NCBI GenBank assembly: GCA_016288255.1
Contig: JAEEYS010000164.1
Span: 1-8,983, forward strand
DNA: 8,983 nucleotides
Direction: 5' to 3'
Source: Bacillota bacterium
GTDB lineage: Bacteria; Bacillota; Tb-RUG-66
Of the stretch, positions 1-6,854 are shown one piece after another. Within the stretch, counting starts at the first letter, position 1. Every line of letters begins with the position of its first letter. The position numbers and the translations under genes are program-made. The notes beneath the pieces were generated by a model. That model had not been told where the DNA came from. It did no database searches and worked only from the letters and a program-made list of their open reading frames with translations.

Positions 1-61
1 CCTTTGTGTTTCCTTCTCTGCGGCACTGCGGCGGCTCTTATTCCGCAGAATCGCCCAAAAG

Positions 62-88
62 AAAAAACAGGGCATGACCCTGTTTTTT
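62..88. terminator. Bidirectional Rho-independent terminator
   Basis: A perfect 11-base-pair inverted repeat is seen: AAAAAACAGGG (62-72), loop CATGA (73-77), CCCTGTTTTTT (78-88). Read on either strand it gives a CAGGG/CCCTG stem followed by six T. On the minus strand it lies about 60 bases after the stop of the DUF554 gene and would end the parA-parB-DUF554 transcript. It could equally end a plus-strand gene entering from the left of the window, but bases 1-60 are too short to identify one. Confidence 0.88.
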
Positions 89-146
89 GACTTCTTTTAT
101 TCTTTTGTTCTTCTGTTTTGTTTTTCTTCCTATTATAATAGGCTTC

Positions 147-872
147 TTATAGAAAAGGAATATAATGGATAAAATAGGCTAAGATCGCCGCAATAAAGAT
201 CGACGGCAGCAGGTTTCCCGCTTTGAGCTTGGCGATACCGGCCAAACTCAGCCCTGCCGCAAAGATCAAAAGCCCTCCTGTAGCGGAGATCTCACTGATC
301 ACCGCAGCGGATAAAAAGGGTTCCACCCAGGTAGACATCAGGGCAATCAATCCTTCATAAAAGAGAACGCTGAAACTGGAAAACAGCACGCCCAGCCCCA
401 TTGAAGCCGAAAGGAACATGACGGTGACCCCGTCAATGATGGATTTGGCGAACAGCGTGGTATAATCTCCGTTTAGGCCGCTTTCCAAAGAGCCCACAAT
501 GGCCATGGCGCCGATACAGGTGATCAGCGTGGCAAAGACGAACCCTTCCGTAAAGAGCGCATTTTTATCATCTATCTCTTCCTTGCCTTTATTGAGCTTT
601 CGGCGCAGATAATCACCAAGGCGCGTAAACTGTTTTTCGATATTGATGGCCTCTCCGATGATACCGCCTATGACCAAACTGATCAAAACCAGCGAGATGC
701 TGTTGGTCTTGAGCCCCATGGTGATCCCAATGAGCATGGTAGCAAGGCCCAATCCCTGCATAATGGTCTCTTCAAAGCGCTTGGACAAGCCTTTTCTTAA
801 AAGAAGTCCCAAAAGGCTTCCCACAAACATAAAAGCAAAGTTGATAAGCGGCCCTGTCAATGCCCTGATCAT
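147..872 (-). CDS. DUF554 family multi-pass membrane protein
   Basis: This 241-residue protein is strongly hydrophobic, with about seven likely membrane segments (roughly residues 6-26, 37-53, 58-76, 107-130, 148-172, 186-212 and 219-238). It resembles the DUF554 family (B. subtilis YdfK and E. coli YqgA type). Family-like features are the GEAINIEK stretch near residues 73-80, a charged cytoplasmic loop at 81-105, and a GSLESGLNGD...KSIIDG region at 127-148. The family's function is not established; a transport role is often suggested without proof. The ATG start is preceded by AAAGGA at about ten bases. It lies 173 bases after parB on the same strand, with a parS site in the gap and a terminator after its stop. 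It is therefore probably the last gene of the parA-parB transcript. The length is normal and the ORF is intact. Confidence 0.85.
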   Translation of the reverse strand: MIRALTGPLINFAFMFVGSLLGLLLRKGLSKRFEETIMQGLGLATMLIGITMGLKTNSISLVLISLVIGGIIGEAINIEKQFTRLGDYLRRKLNKGKEEIDDKNALFTEGFVFATLITCIGAMAIVGSLESGLNGDYTTLFAKSIIDGVTVMFLSASMGLGVLFSSFSVLFYEGLIALMSTWVEPFLSAAVISEISATGGLLIFAAGLSLAGIAKLKAGNLLPSIFIAAILAYFIHYIPFL

Positions 873-953
873 GCAATCTCAATCCTTTCTCATCCTTTTT
901 CTTCTCTTCTTCCTTTGCTTTTTCTCTCTTTTGCTGCTTAGCTTCTTCTGTTT

Positions 954-969
954 TGTTTCACGTGAAACA
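954..969. promoter_or_regulatory. parS: parS centromere site (parB-proximal)
   Basis: The sequence TGTTTCACGTGAAACA is a perfect 16-base palindrome that fits the B. subtilis Spo0J consensus TGTTNCACGTGAAACA exactly. It lies in the gap between the end of parB and the DUF554 gene. ParB (Spo0J) is expected to load here and spread onto neighbouring DNA as a CTP-dependent clamp. An identical site at 3155-3170 sits on the other side of parA-parB. Confidence 0.95.
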
Positions 970-1045
970 AAACTCGCTTCAAACGCCGCGGATCCCGCCG
1001 CCAAAACGCCTCTTTCTCATAGGAAGCGATCCAAAAAAGGACGTG

Positions 1046-1930
1046 TTAAGCAAAAAACTCCAAAATTCTTTCCAAATCTTCTACATCATAATATTCGATC
1101 TCGATCTTGCCCTTGGTCTTGCCCTGTTTGATGGCAACGTGGGTGCCGAGTCTCTCTTCCATCTGTTCTTTGAACCCCGATAAAGCTCTGTCCCACTCTT
1201 TTTGATCTAATCCGCTAAAGCTTTTTGCCGTTTTTTTAGAAGGTTTTTCTTCTTTCGGTGTAACGATCTCTTTGATCTTTGCTTCTGTTTGGCGCACATT
1301 CCAGCCTTTTTCCATCAATTCTTTCGCGATCTTCATCATCAGCACCGGATTTTCCAGGGTCAAAAGCGCTCTCGCGTGTCCCATGGTGATCTCCCCGTCG
1401 ATCAGTTGCTTTTGGATGCCGTTCGGCAGCCGCAGCAGCCGCAGGGTGTTGGCGATATAAGAACGGCTTTTTCCGATCCGTTTGGCCAATTCTTCCTGGG
1501 TCAGATCCAGTTTTTTCATCAATTCCTGATATCCGCCGGCTTCTTCCATAATATTGAGGTCTTCCCGCTGCACATTCTCGATCAGCGCGATCTCCATGGC
1601 TTCCTGATCCGTATATTCCTTGATCAGCGCGGGGATCTCCTTGAGTCCGATCAATTTTGCCGCTTTTAAACGCCGTTCCCCGGAAATCAGTTCATAGCCT
1701 TCGTCTGTTTTTCTTACGATAATAGGCTGTACAACGCCGTATGTGCGGATGGATTCCGCCAATTCCTTTAATTTTTCCGCATCAAAAGCTGTTCTCGGTT
1801 GATATGGGCTGGGTTTGATCTCACTGACAAAAAGGTCCACTGCTCCGCTTTTTTGTTTTTCTTCTTCCATGGTGGGCAAAAGGGCGGAAAGTCCTCTTCC
1901 CAATCCTTTATTTGCCGGTTTTTTAGGCAT
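1046..1930 (-). CDS. parB: Chromosome partition protein ParB (Spo0J)
   Basis: This is the CTP-dependent DNA clamp that binds parS, spreads, and works with ParA and SMC in chromosome segregation. Residues are counted from the ATG at 1930 (294 aa, usual length). The N-terminal GLGRGLSALLP motif at 9-19 is the conserved segment that stimulates ParA ATPase. The CTP-binding domain shows QPR at 44-46, SGERR at 83-87 and ENVQREDLN at 118-126. A helix-turn-helix follows at about 143-166 (GKSRSYIANTLRLL), and the C-terminal dimerisation helix (VEDLERILEFF) ends the protein. Specificity positions are Arg156, Thr162, Arg167 and Gly184, with Arg/Thr/Gly as in true ParB. The ATG overlaps the parA stop by eight bases, so translation is probably coupled. 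A TTG two codons upstream (1936) has a better-spaced AGGG and is an alternative start. Confidence 0.95.
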   Translation of the reverse strand: MPKKPANKGLGRGLSALLPTMEEEKQKSGAVDLFVSEIKPSPYQPRTAFDAEKLKELAESIRTYGVVQPIIVRKTDEGYELISGERRLKAAKLIGLKEIPALIKEYTDQEAMEIALIENVQREDLNIMEEAGGYQELMKKLDLTQEELAKRIGKSRSYIANTLRLLRLPNGIQKQLIDGEITMGHARALLTLENPVLMMKIAKELMEKGWNVRQTEAKIKEIVTPKEEKPSKKTAKSFSGLDQKEWDRALSGFKEQMEERLGTHVAIKQGKTKGKIEIEYYDVEDLERILEFFA

Positions 1931-2684
1931 TTTCAATCACTTCCCTTGCTAGATCCATATAGGCAATACTGCCTTTGCTCTTGTCATCATAAAGCATAAT
2001 GGGTTTCCCGTAACTGGGCGCCTCGCTCAAGCGAACATTTCGCGGAATAATGGTGGTATAGACCTTTTCCTTAAAGTAATGCTTGACTTCGTCCACCACT
2101 TGAATGGACAAATTGGTCCTGGAATCGAACATGGTGAGCACGACCCCTTCTACGCTCAAACGGGGATTCAAGTTCTTTTTGACCAGCTGCACCGTGCTCA
2201 TCAGCTGCCCCAGCCCTTCCAGCGCGTAATATTCGCACTGTATAGGCACCAAAACCGTATTGGCTGCCGTTAACGCGTTGATGGTCAAAAGGCCCAGGGA
2301 AGGCGGACAATCAATAAAAATAAAATCATACCGATCCAAGATCGGTTCCATGGCAAATTTCAGCTTGTTTTCTCTGGACATCTTGGAAACCAGCTCCACT
2401 TCCGCCCCCACCAGCTGAATGGTGGACGGCGCGATCTCCAGATTTTCTATTTCCGTAGCGGAAATCACGTCCTCTATGTCTACGTTGTTGATGACTACAT
2501 CATAAATACACGTTTCTAAGCTCTCTTTTTCGATACCAAACCCACTGGTGCTGTTCCCTTGCGGGTCCAGATCGATCAAAAGCGTCTTTTTTCCCAGCGT
2601 CGCCACTCCCGCAGACAGATTGACCGCGGTGGTCGTCTTTCCTACGCCGCCTTTTTGATTCGCAACTGCGATCACTTTTGCCAT
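1923..2684 (-). CDS. parA: Chromosome partition ATPase ParA (Soj)
   Basis: This is the deviant Walker-type ATPase that binds nucleoid DNA as an ATP dimer and moves or regulates ParB-parS complexes; in Bacillus it also acts on DnaA. The 253-residue length matches B. subtilis Soj. The deviant Walker A is KGGVGKTTT at 11-19, with Lys11, Gly12 and Lys16. Switch I (DLDPQGN) contains Asp40, and Walker B (FIFIDCPP) contains Asp125. Arg189 and Arg218 fall at the positions of known Soj DNA-binding arginines. No N-terminal regulatory extension is present, as expected for chromosomal rather than type Ia plasmid ParA. The ATG start has AGGGGG about eight bases upstream. The stop overlaps the parB start. 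A terminator after noc suggests parA has its own promoter, although I could not pick one out with confidence. Confidence 0.96.
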   Translation of the reverse strand: MAKVIAVANQKGGVGKTTTAVNLSAGVATLGKKTLLIDLDPQGNSTSGFGIEKESLETCIYDVVINNVDIEDVISATEIENLEIAPSTIQLVGAEVELVSKMSRENKLKFAMEPILDRYDFIFIDCPPSLGLLTINALTAANTVLVPIQCEYYALEGLGQLMSTVQLVKKNLNPRLSVEGVVLTMFDSRTNLSIQVVDEVKHYFKEKVYTTIIPRNVRLSEAPSYGKPIMLYDDKSKGSIAYMDLAREVIENA

Positions 2685-2783
2685 ACCGCTTGCCCCCTTA
2701 TAAACCTTTTTACCTTTTTTTGCTTCTTTTTTCCGCTTTAATCCTCTTTGTTTCGCTTTTCTGCCCTTTTTTTCCGCTTTTTT

Positions 2784-2814
2784 AACACTTTTTTTACAAA
2801 AACAACACTTTTTT
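2784..2814. repeat. Direct repeat AACACTTTTTT, two copies
   Basis: The 11-mer AACACTTTTTT occurs at 2784-2794 and again at 2804-2814, starting 20 bases apart, about 100-120 bases before the parA start. On the coding strand it reads AAAAAAGTGTT. The spacing of nearly two helical turns would put both copies on one face of the DNA, as for a pair of operator half-sites. Chance is a real alternative because the surrounding sequence is low-complexity. Confidence 0.35.
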
Positions 2815-2930
2815 CCGTTTCCTGCTCTATTATTTTTATTTTACTCCCTCTTGTCCTCTCTGAAAAGAGGGAACATCCATTCTTTTTTTGTTTTTTTCTC
2901 CCCTTTCCCTCTTTTTTTATAAAAGATAAC

Positions 2931-2967
2931 AAAAAAAGGAAGGAATCTTCTCTGATTTCTTCCTTTT
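2931..2967 (-). terminator. Rho-independent terminator after noc
   Basis: On the minus strand a 14-base stem with one mismatch (arms 2967-2954 and 2947-2934, loop AGAGAA) is followed immediately by T residues (complement of the A run from 2937 down to 2931). The core pairs GGAAG with CTTCC. It lies about 210 bases after the noc stop and 250 bases before parA, so it should separate the noc transcript from parA-parB. The tail is strong, but the stem is not very GC-rich, so termination may be partial. Confidence 0.7.
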
Positions 2968-3051
2968 GTCACCGTTTTGTCTTTGTTTTGTCTTTGTTTT
3001 GTCTTTGTTTTGTCTTTGTTTTGTCTTTGTTTAGCCCCTGTTTTATTCCTG
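2964..3051. repeat. 11-base tandem repeat array
   Basis: Five perfect head-to-tail copies of TTTTGTCTTTG run from 2975 to 3029. Degenerate units flank them: TTTTGTCACCG at 2964-2974, TTTAGCCCCTG at 3030-3040 and TTTTATTCCTG at 3041-3051. The period of 11 bases is close to one helical turn, so the T-tracts are phased and the DNA may be curved. The first degenerate unit overlaps the terminator stem, so the array would be transcribed at the 3' end of noc mRNA as CAAAGACAAAA repeats. A period not divisible by three argues against a coding role. The function is unknown. Confidence 0.9.
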
Positions 3052-3154
3052 TTTTGCCGATCTTTCTGCACTTTCTGCCGCGCTCTTTTTGCCGCAGCTT
3101 TCCCCTGTTTGGCTGCGTTGTTTTTCGAAACGTGAAACAGGCTCTTTTTAAAAT

Positions 3155-3170
3155 TGTTTCACGTGAAACA
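3155..3170. promoter_or_regulatory. parS: parS centromere site (noc-proximal)
   Basis: This is a second perfect TGTTTCACGTGAAACA palindrome, six bases beyond the noc stop codon. It is identical to the site at 954-969, and the two enclose parA-parB with about 2.2 kb between them. A half-site, ACGTGAAACA, lies at 3130-3139 but lacks the left arm. ParB is expected to nucleate here. Confidence 0.95.
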
Positions 3171-3175
3171 ATCCT

Positions 3176-3973
3176 TTATACCGGCACCTTGAGCTTGATC
3201 TCTACAAACTTTCCTTTGTTTTCTTTGCTCATCGTCACAGGGATCCCCAAGCTGTTGCAGCTGGAAACGATTTTGTTGACTTCATTCAAGATCAGGCGCA
3301 GATCTCTGGAAACCCCTTTGATCCTTAATTCCGGCGGTTCCTCTTCCGGGGAAGCGAACATCTTGCTTTTGAGCTTCAATTCCACCAGCCGCTCTGTATC
3401 GCTGACATTTAAGGCCTTTTTGTTGACTTCTTCCACTACGGTCAGCTTGTCCATGGTGGAGGGCAGCTTCAAGATCGCTCTCGCGTGCCGTTCCGTCAAT
3501 TGATATTCCTTGATCTTTTCCTGCACTTCCGGTTCTATGCGCAAAAGTCGCAGTTTATTGGCTATGGTGGACTGGTTTTTTCCCATTTTTTTCGCAATAT
3601 CCACCTGACTCATGTTGAAATCTTCCATCAAACGGAAATATCCTTCCGCTTCTTCAAAGAAATTCAGATCCCGCCGCTGTAAATTCTCGATCATGGCGAT
3701 AATGGCGGAATCCAAGTCTTCCGTTTCCGTCAAAATAGCCGGAACAGAAGTCAGTCCCGCTATTTTAGAAGCGCGAAGACGCCGCTCTCCCGCGATCAGC
3801 TCATAGGTCTCGCCCGCTTCTTTTTTGCGGACCAAAAGCGGCTGGATCACCCCATATTCCCGAATGGAATCCGCCAATTCCTGCAAGCCTTCTTCCGAAA
3901 ACTCTTTTCTCGGCTGATTGGGATTGGGTAAAATCCGGTCAATGGGGATCTCAATCAAAATATCTCTTTCCAA
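3176..3973 (-). CDS. noc: Noc-type ParB paralogue (nucleoid occlusion protein)
   Basis: This protein of the ParB/Noc CTPase family lies between rsmG and parA, the position of noc in B. subtilis. Noc there blocks division over the nucleoid by bringing DNA-bound protein to the membrane. Counting 265 residues from a TTG at 3973, it shows NQPR near 19-22, AGERR at 61-65, ENLQRRDLN at 96-104, a helix-turn-helix at about 121-144 (GKNQSTIANKLRLL) and a Noc-like C-terminus (RDLRLILNEVNKIV). The four specificity positions are Gln134, Lys140, Arg145 and Arg162, close to the published Noc set (Q/K/K/R) and unlike ParB. The TTG is preferred because AAAAAGGAG stands nine bases upstream. A TTG at 4015 would add 14 residues but has no well-placed ribosome binding site. 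With either start there is no clear amphipathic N-terminal helix, so membrane action is doubtful. Confidence 0.85.
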   Translation of the reverse strand: MERDILIEIPIDRILPNPNQPRKEFSEEGLQELADSIREYGVIQPLLVRKKEAGETYELIAGERRLRASKIAGLTSVPAILTETEDLDSAIIAMIENLQRRDLNFFEEAEGYFRLMEDFNMSQVDIAKKMGKNQSTIANKLRLLRIEPEVQEKIKEYQLTERHARAILKLPSTMDKLTVVEEVNKKALNVSDTERLVELKLKSKMFASPEEEPPELRIKGVSRDLRLILNEVNKIVSSCNSLGIPVTMSKENKGKFVEIKLKVPV

Positions 3974-4152
3974 TGGGACACACTCCTTTTTCCTGCATTT
4001 ATCGAATCGTTCCAAGACACACTCGTTTTCCTCTTTTTCGTTTTTTTTTGCCTTTTTTGTTTGTCGTCTTTTCCGTCTTTTGTCTTTTCTGTTTGTTCTG
4101 CCTCTGCTGTCTTTTTCAGCGCTCGGTTTCTCTTCTACCTTTTCTTAAGGAC

Positions 4153-4161
4153 ATTATATCA
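4153..4161 (-). promoter_or_regulatory. Extended -10 promoter for noc
   Basis: On the minus strand the sequence TGATATAAT gives a consensus TATAAT (4158-4153) with a TGn extension just upstream. The -35 region is poor (CTTTAA at 17-base spacing), as is typical of extended -10 promoters. The predicted start near 4146 leaves a leader of about 170 bases, rich in purines, before the noc TTG. The element lies just after the rsmG stop (4176-4178), so noc may be transcribed both from here and by readthrough from mnmE. Confidence 0.6.
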
Positions 4162-4175
4162 TATTTTCATCCGTT

Positions 4176-4910
4176 TTAAAGGGGATTTTTTTCTGGCTTT
4201 CCCACGTTTCTGGGATATTTTGAAGAAATTTCTCCTTTTTTTTGGATCAAGAGGATCACTCTCTTGTCTCCCAAAACGGGAAGTTCTGTGTTCTTCTGCG
4301 CTTTCACTTCCGATTGCAGGATAGAAAGCGCTTTTTGGGCTCCTTCTTTCTCCTCTTCCCCCTTTGCCCCCTTTTGAGAGATCAAATATCCTCCCGGTTT
4401 GATAAAGGGGATGGTATATTCCAATAGGATCGGCAAAGGCGCCACTGCCCGGGAAACGCAAAAATCAAAGGCGCTTCTGAGTTCTTGCCGATGTCCCGCT
4501 GTTTCCGCTCTGTCCCAAATCACAGTGGTATCGGTCAACCCCAGTGTGTTTACCGCTTCCTGCAAAAAGACCGTTCGTTTTTTTAAAGAATCTAACAGCA
4601 CCAGTTCCATTGTGGGTTCCGCTATTTTTAAAGGGATCCCCGGAAAACCGGCTCCGGTGCCCACATCGATCACTTTTTTCCCTTGAAAAGACAGGCCTTT
4701 TTCCTGCGCCGCCTGAAGGATCAGCAAACAATCAACAAAATGTTTAAAAATAAATTCTTTTTCTTCCGTGATCGCCGTCAAATTCATTTTTTGATTCCAG
4801 GAAAGCACCAGTTCCATATAGGTCTCATACGCTTTTATCTGCTCTTCCGCCAGGGAAAGCCCCATGGCAGAAACCGCTTTCAAAAAAGTGTCCCGAAAGC
4901 TAGTTTCCAT
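4176..4910 (-). CDS. rsmG: 16S rRNA (guanine-527-N7)-methyltransferase RsmG
   Basis: RsmG (GidB) uses S-adenosylmethionine to methylate N7 of G527 (E. coli numbering) in 16S rRNA on the 30S subunit. The protein has 244 residues, close to the usual 230-240. The sequence shows the family's N-terminal [10 protein letters not shown] (38-47), then the Rossmann AdoMet-binding loop [17 protein letters not shown] (80-96), the acidic residue after strand 2 (LLDSLKKR, 105-112) and the conserved SRAVAPL (153-159). The last twenty or so residues are a charged, poorly conserved tail. The ATG start overlaps the distal end of the mnmG reading frame by 11 bases, which suggests translational coupling. The premature stop in mnmG, about 310 bases upstream, could therefore reduce rsmG translation. 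In other bacteria loss of rsmG gives low-level streptomycin resistance. The gene itself looks intact. Confidence 0.96.
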   Translation of the reverse strand: METSFRDTFLKAVSAMGLSLAEEQIKAYETYMELVLSWNQKMNLTAITEEKEFIFKHFVDCLLILQAAQEKGLSFQGKKVIDVGTGAGFPGIPLKIAEPTMELVLLDSLKKRTVFLQEAVNTLGLTDTTVIWDRAETAGHRQELRSAFDFCVSRAVAPLPILLEYTIPFIKPGGYLISQKGAKGEEEKEGAQKALSILQSEVKAQKNTELPVLGDKRVILLIQKKGEISSKYPRNVGKPEKNPL

Positions 4911-5223
4911 CTTCTTCTCCTCGCTTTTTGCTTTCTAAATAGATCATCAAAACAGAAATATCCGCCGGGTTGACTCCCGAGATGCGGCTGGCTTGTCCCA
5001 AGGTCTCCGGCCGTATCTTCTTCAGTTTCTGCTTTGCCTCGATCCTGAGCCCTTTCACCTCTTCATAAGGGAGAGAAGCAGGTAACTGCTTATGTTCCAG
5101 CTTTTGCATACGGCTTGCCTGCTCTTCCTGTTTTTTGATATATCCTTCATATTTGATCTGGATCTCCGCCTCTTCTCCCACTTCTTTGGGAACGGTTTGA
5201 AACCCTTCTTTCGCGGCGGAATC
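4900..5223 (-). pseudogene. mnmG: Distal segment of mnmG after an in-frame stop
   Basis: This segment is in the same frame as the upstream mnmG CDS and is separated from it only by the TAA at 5226-5224. It encodes 107 further codons ending in TAG. The translation has all the marks of the MnmG C-terminal helical domain: [26 protein letters not shown], and [23 protein letters not shown]. This domain binds MnmE and is needed for the modification in E. coli. No other stop or frameshift is present. A GTG at 5181 could in principle serve as a restart but has no ribosome binding site at a useful distance. The options are a recent nonsense mutation, a sequencing or assembly error, or stop-codon readthrough. 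Confidence 0.85.
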
Positions 5224-6840
5224 TTACATGGCTTCCGCAAAAGAAGACAGGTCTTGATATCGGATCTCCGGCCGTTTTAAAAGTTCAAAATAAGAAATGC
5301 CGTTTTTGATCCGGGCCGTTTCATAACGATCCAATAAATCCAGTATTTTTTCGTTGGGGGTCAGGCGGATCTCCCGCAGCCGACCGATCTCCTGCTGGAT
5401 CTTCTCTCTTTTTTCAACAAAACGTTTATAACTTTCCTCTCCTACCAATCCCAAAGCGTAGCCTCGCTCCTTAAGCCGCAGATCCGCGTTGTCGTTGCGA
5501 AGCAAAAGGCGGTATTCCGCCCGGGAAGTCAGCATACGGTAAGGTTCGTTGACTCCTTTGGTGATCAGATCATCGATCAAGACCCCGATATAGCTGTCCA
5601 TTCGGGTCAGCAGCAAAGGTTCTTTTTCCTGTATCTTCAAGGCGGCGTTGATCCCCGCCACAAGGCCCTGGGCCGCCGCTTCTTCATATCCCGAAGTCCC
5701 GTTGATCTGTCCCGCCAGATAAAGTCCCTCGATATCTTTGACTTCCAAGGTCCGTTTCAATACGCCGGGGTCCACGTAATCGTATTCTATAGCATAGGCA
5801 GGACGCATGATACGCACGTTTTCCAAGCCCGCCACCGTTCTTAACATGGCTTCCTGCACATCATAAGGCAGACTGGTGGACATGCCCTGCACATACATTT
5901 CATTGGTATCTTTTCCTTCCGGCTCAATAAAGATCTGATGCGCCGTTCGGTCTTTGAACCGCATGACCTTATCTTCGATAGAAGGACAATATCGGGGTCC
6001 GATCCCCGTGATCAGCCCGCTGTATAGGGGCGAACGATCCAGATTCTGCCGAATGATATCATGGGTCCTTTCATTGGTATAGGTCAAATGACAGGGAATT
6101 TGATAGGGCAGGGAAAAATCCACCGAATCAAAGGAGAATGGTTCCGGTTCTTTGTCCCCTTCCTGCACGGACATCTTAGAAAAATCAACAGATCGTTTAT
6201 CAATTCTGGCAGGCGTCCCGGTCTTGAACCGGCCGATGGAAAGGCCCAGGCTTTTTAGGCTGTCGGAAATGGTCCTTGCCCGCTTTAACCCGTTGGGGCC
6301 CCCTTCCGTAAAGCTGCTGCCGATGATGATATTGCTTTTCATATAAGTCCCTGTGGTGATCACCACTGCTTTTGCTTGATAAAGGATCCCGTTTTGGGTC
6401 AAAACGCCGGTGACGCGGCCCCCTTCTGTCAGGATCTCCGTGGCTTCCCCCTGGGCTAAGGTCAGATTTTCCTGATTTTCCAACACTTTTTTCATGGTAT
6501 AGGAATAATCCCGTTTGTCCGCCTGGGCTCGCAAAGTCTGCACGGCAGGGCCTTTGCTCAAATTCAATTTCCTGACCTGTATCATGGTTTTGTCGATATT
6601 TTTGGCCATTTCGCCTCCCAAGGCGTCGATCTCCCGCACCATATGCCCTTTTGCCGGGCCGCCGATAGAAGGATTGCAGGGCATCATGGCAATGCTGTCC
6701 AGATTCAGCGTCAGCGCCAAGACCGATCGTCCCATACGGGCGCCCGCCAGCGCCGCTTCACAGCCGCCGTGCCCCAAACCTACCACGATGATATCAAATT
6801 GTCCTCCGAAATAATATCCTGTCCTGTCTGCTTTTTCCAT
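5224..6840 (-). CDS. mnmG: tRNA uridine-34 modification enzyme MnmG, interrupted
   Basis: MnmG (GidA) is the FAD- and folate-dependent partner of MnmE in placing (carboxymethyl)aminomethyl groups on U34 of tRNAs reading two-family-box codons. From the ATG at 6840 this part has 538 residues against roughly 620-650 for the full protein. The N-terminal FAD motif is GLGHGG (21-26), followed by [19 protein letters not shown] (54-72). The catalytic-region cysteines are Cys250 (IPCHLTYTN) and Cys285 ([11 protein letters not shown]), and the second family signature is [20 protein letters not shown] (381-400). The frame stops at TAA in the variable linker just before the C-terminal domain, which continues in frame. 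Read through, the protein would be 646 residues. The ATG is 14 bases after the mnmE stop, with AGGAG 11 bases upstream. An upstream TTG at 6870 lies inside mnmE and is less likely. As it stands the product would lack its MnmE-binding domain. Confidence 0.93.
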   Translation of the reverse strand: MEKADRTGYYFGGQFDIIVVGLGHGGCEAALAGARMGRSVLALTLNLDSIAMMPCNPSIGGPAKGHMVREIDALGGEMAKNIDKTMIQVRKLNLSKGPAVQTLRAQADKRDYSYTMKKVLENQENLTLAQGEATEILTEGGRVTGVLTQNGILYQAKAVVITTGTYMKSNIIIGSSFTEGGPNGLKRARTISDSLKSLGLSIGRFKTGTPARIDKRSVDFSKMSVQEGDKEPEPFSFDSVDFSLPYQIPCHLTYTNERTHDIIRQNLDRSPLYSGLITGIGPRYCPSIEDKVMRFKDRTAHQIFIEPEGKDTNEMYVQGMSTSLPYDVQEAMLRTVAGLENVRIMRPAYAIEYDYVDPGVLKRTLEVKDIEGLYLAGQINGTSGYEEAAAQGLVAGINAALKIQEKEPLLLTRMDSYIGVLIDDLITKGVNEPYRMLTSRAEYRLLLRNDNADLRLKERGYALGLVGEESYKRFVEKREKIQQEIGRLREIRLTPNEKILDLLDRYETARIKNGISYFELLKRPEIRYQDLSSFAEAM

Positions 6841-6854
6841 GCTTTGCTCTGCTC

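Larger units (their letters stand above)
2685..3175. other. AT-rich noc-parA intergenic region
   Basis: This 491-base gap has no convincing gene. The plus strand is extremely pyrimidine-rich, with long T runs. Read in minus-strand order from noc to parA it holds a perfect parS (3155-3170), a parS half-site (about 3130-3139), an 11-base tandem repeat array (2964-3051), a Rho-independent terminator (2931-2967), a stem of 8 base pairs (2845-2852 with 2865-2872), and a direct repeat AACACTTTTTT at 2784 and 2804. The last 250 bases would be the parA leader and promoter region. Several -10-like A/T hexamers occur there, but none has a good -35 partner or TGn extension, so I call no promoter. No TTATNCACA-type DnaA boxes are seen. 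Confidence 0.7.

Noticed and set aside
1..60. Possible end of a gene entering from the left
   Set aside because: The stretch is more GC-rich than the following spacer, but all frames are too short to identify. One plus-strand frame ends at a TGA around 74-76, which is not enough to call.
134..139. TATAAT on the plus strand near the left edge
   Set aside because: It lies between the terminator and the convergent DUF554 end, with no -35, no TGn extension and no plus-strand gene downstream.
2738..3071. Two lysine-rich minus-strand open frames in the noc-parA gap
   Set aside because: They consist of A-rich low-complexity codons, one encoding the 11-base repeat in shifting frames. Starts are TTG or GTG without ribosome binding sites, and they cross the terminator hairpin.
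3093..3117. CGCAGC/GCTGCG inverted repeat as a noc terminator
   Set aside because: The stem is six base pairs with a 13-base loop, and on the minus strand it is not followed by T residues. The hairpin at 2931-2967 fits much better.
2748..3503. Long plus-strand open frame across the noc-parA gap into noc
   Set aside because: It is low-complexity (Phe/Leu/Ser from T-rich DNA), runs through the tandem repeats and the terminator, and overlaps noc antisense. It has no ribosome binding site and no family resemblance.
5224..5226. TAA read as a sense codon through a changed genetic code
   Set aside because: parA, parB, rsmG and DUF554 all end with TAA at the expected place, so TAA is a normal stop in this organism.
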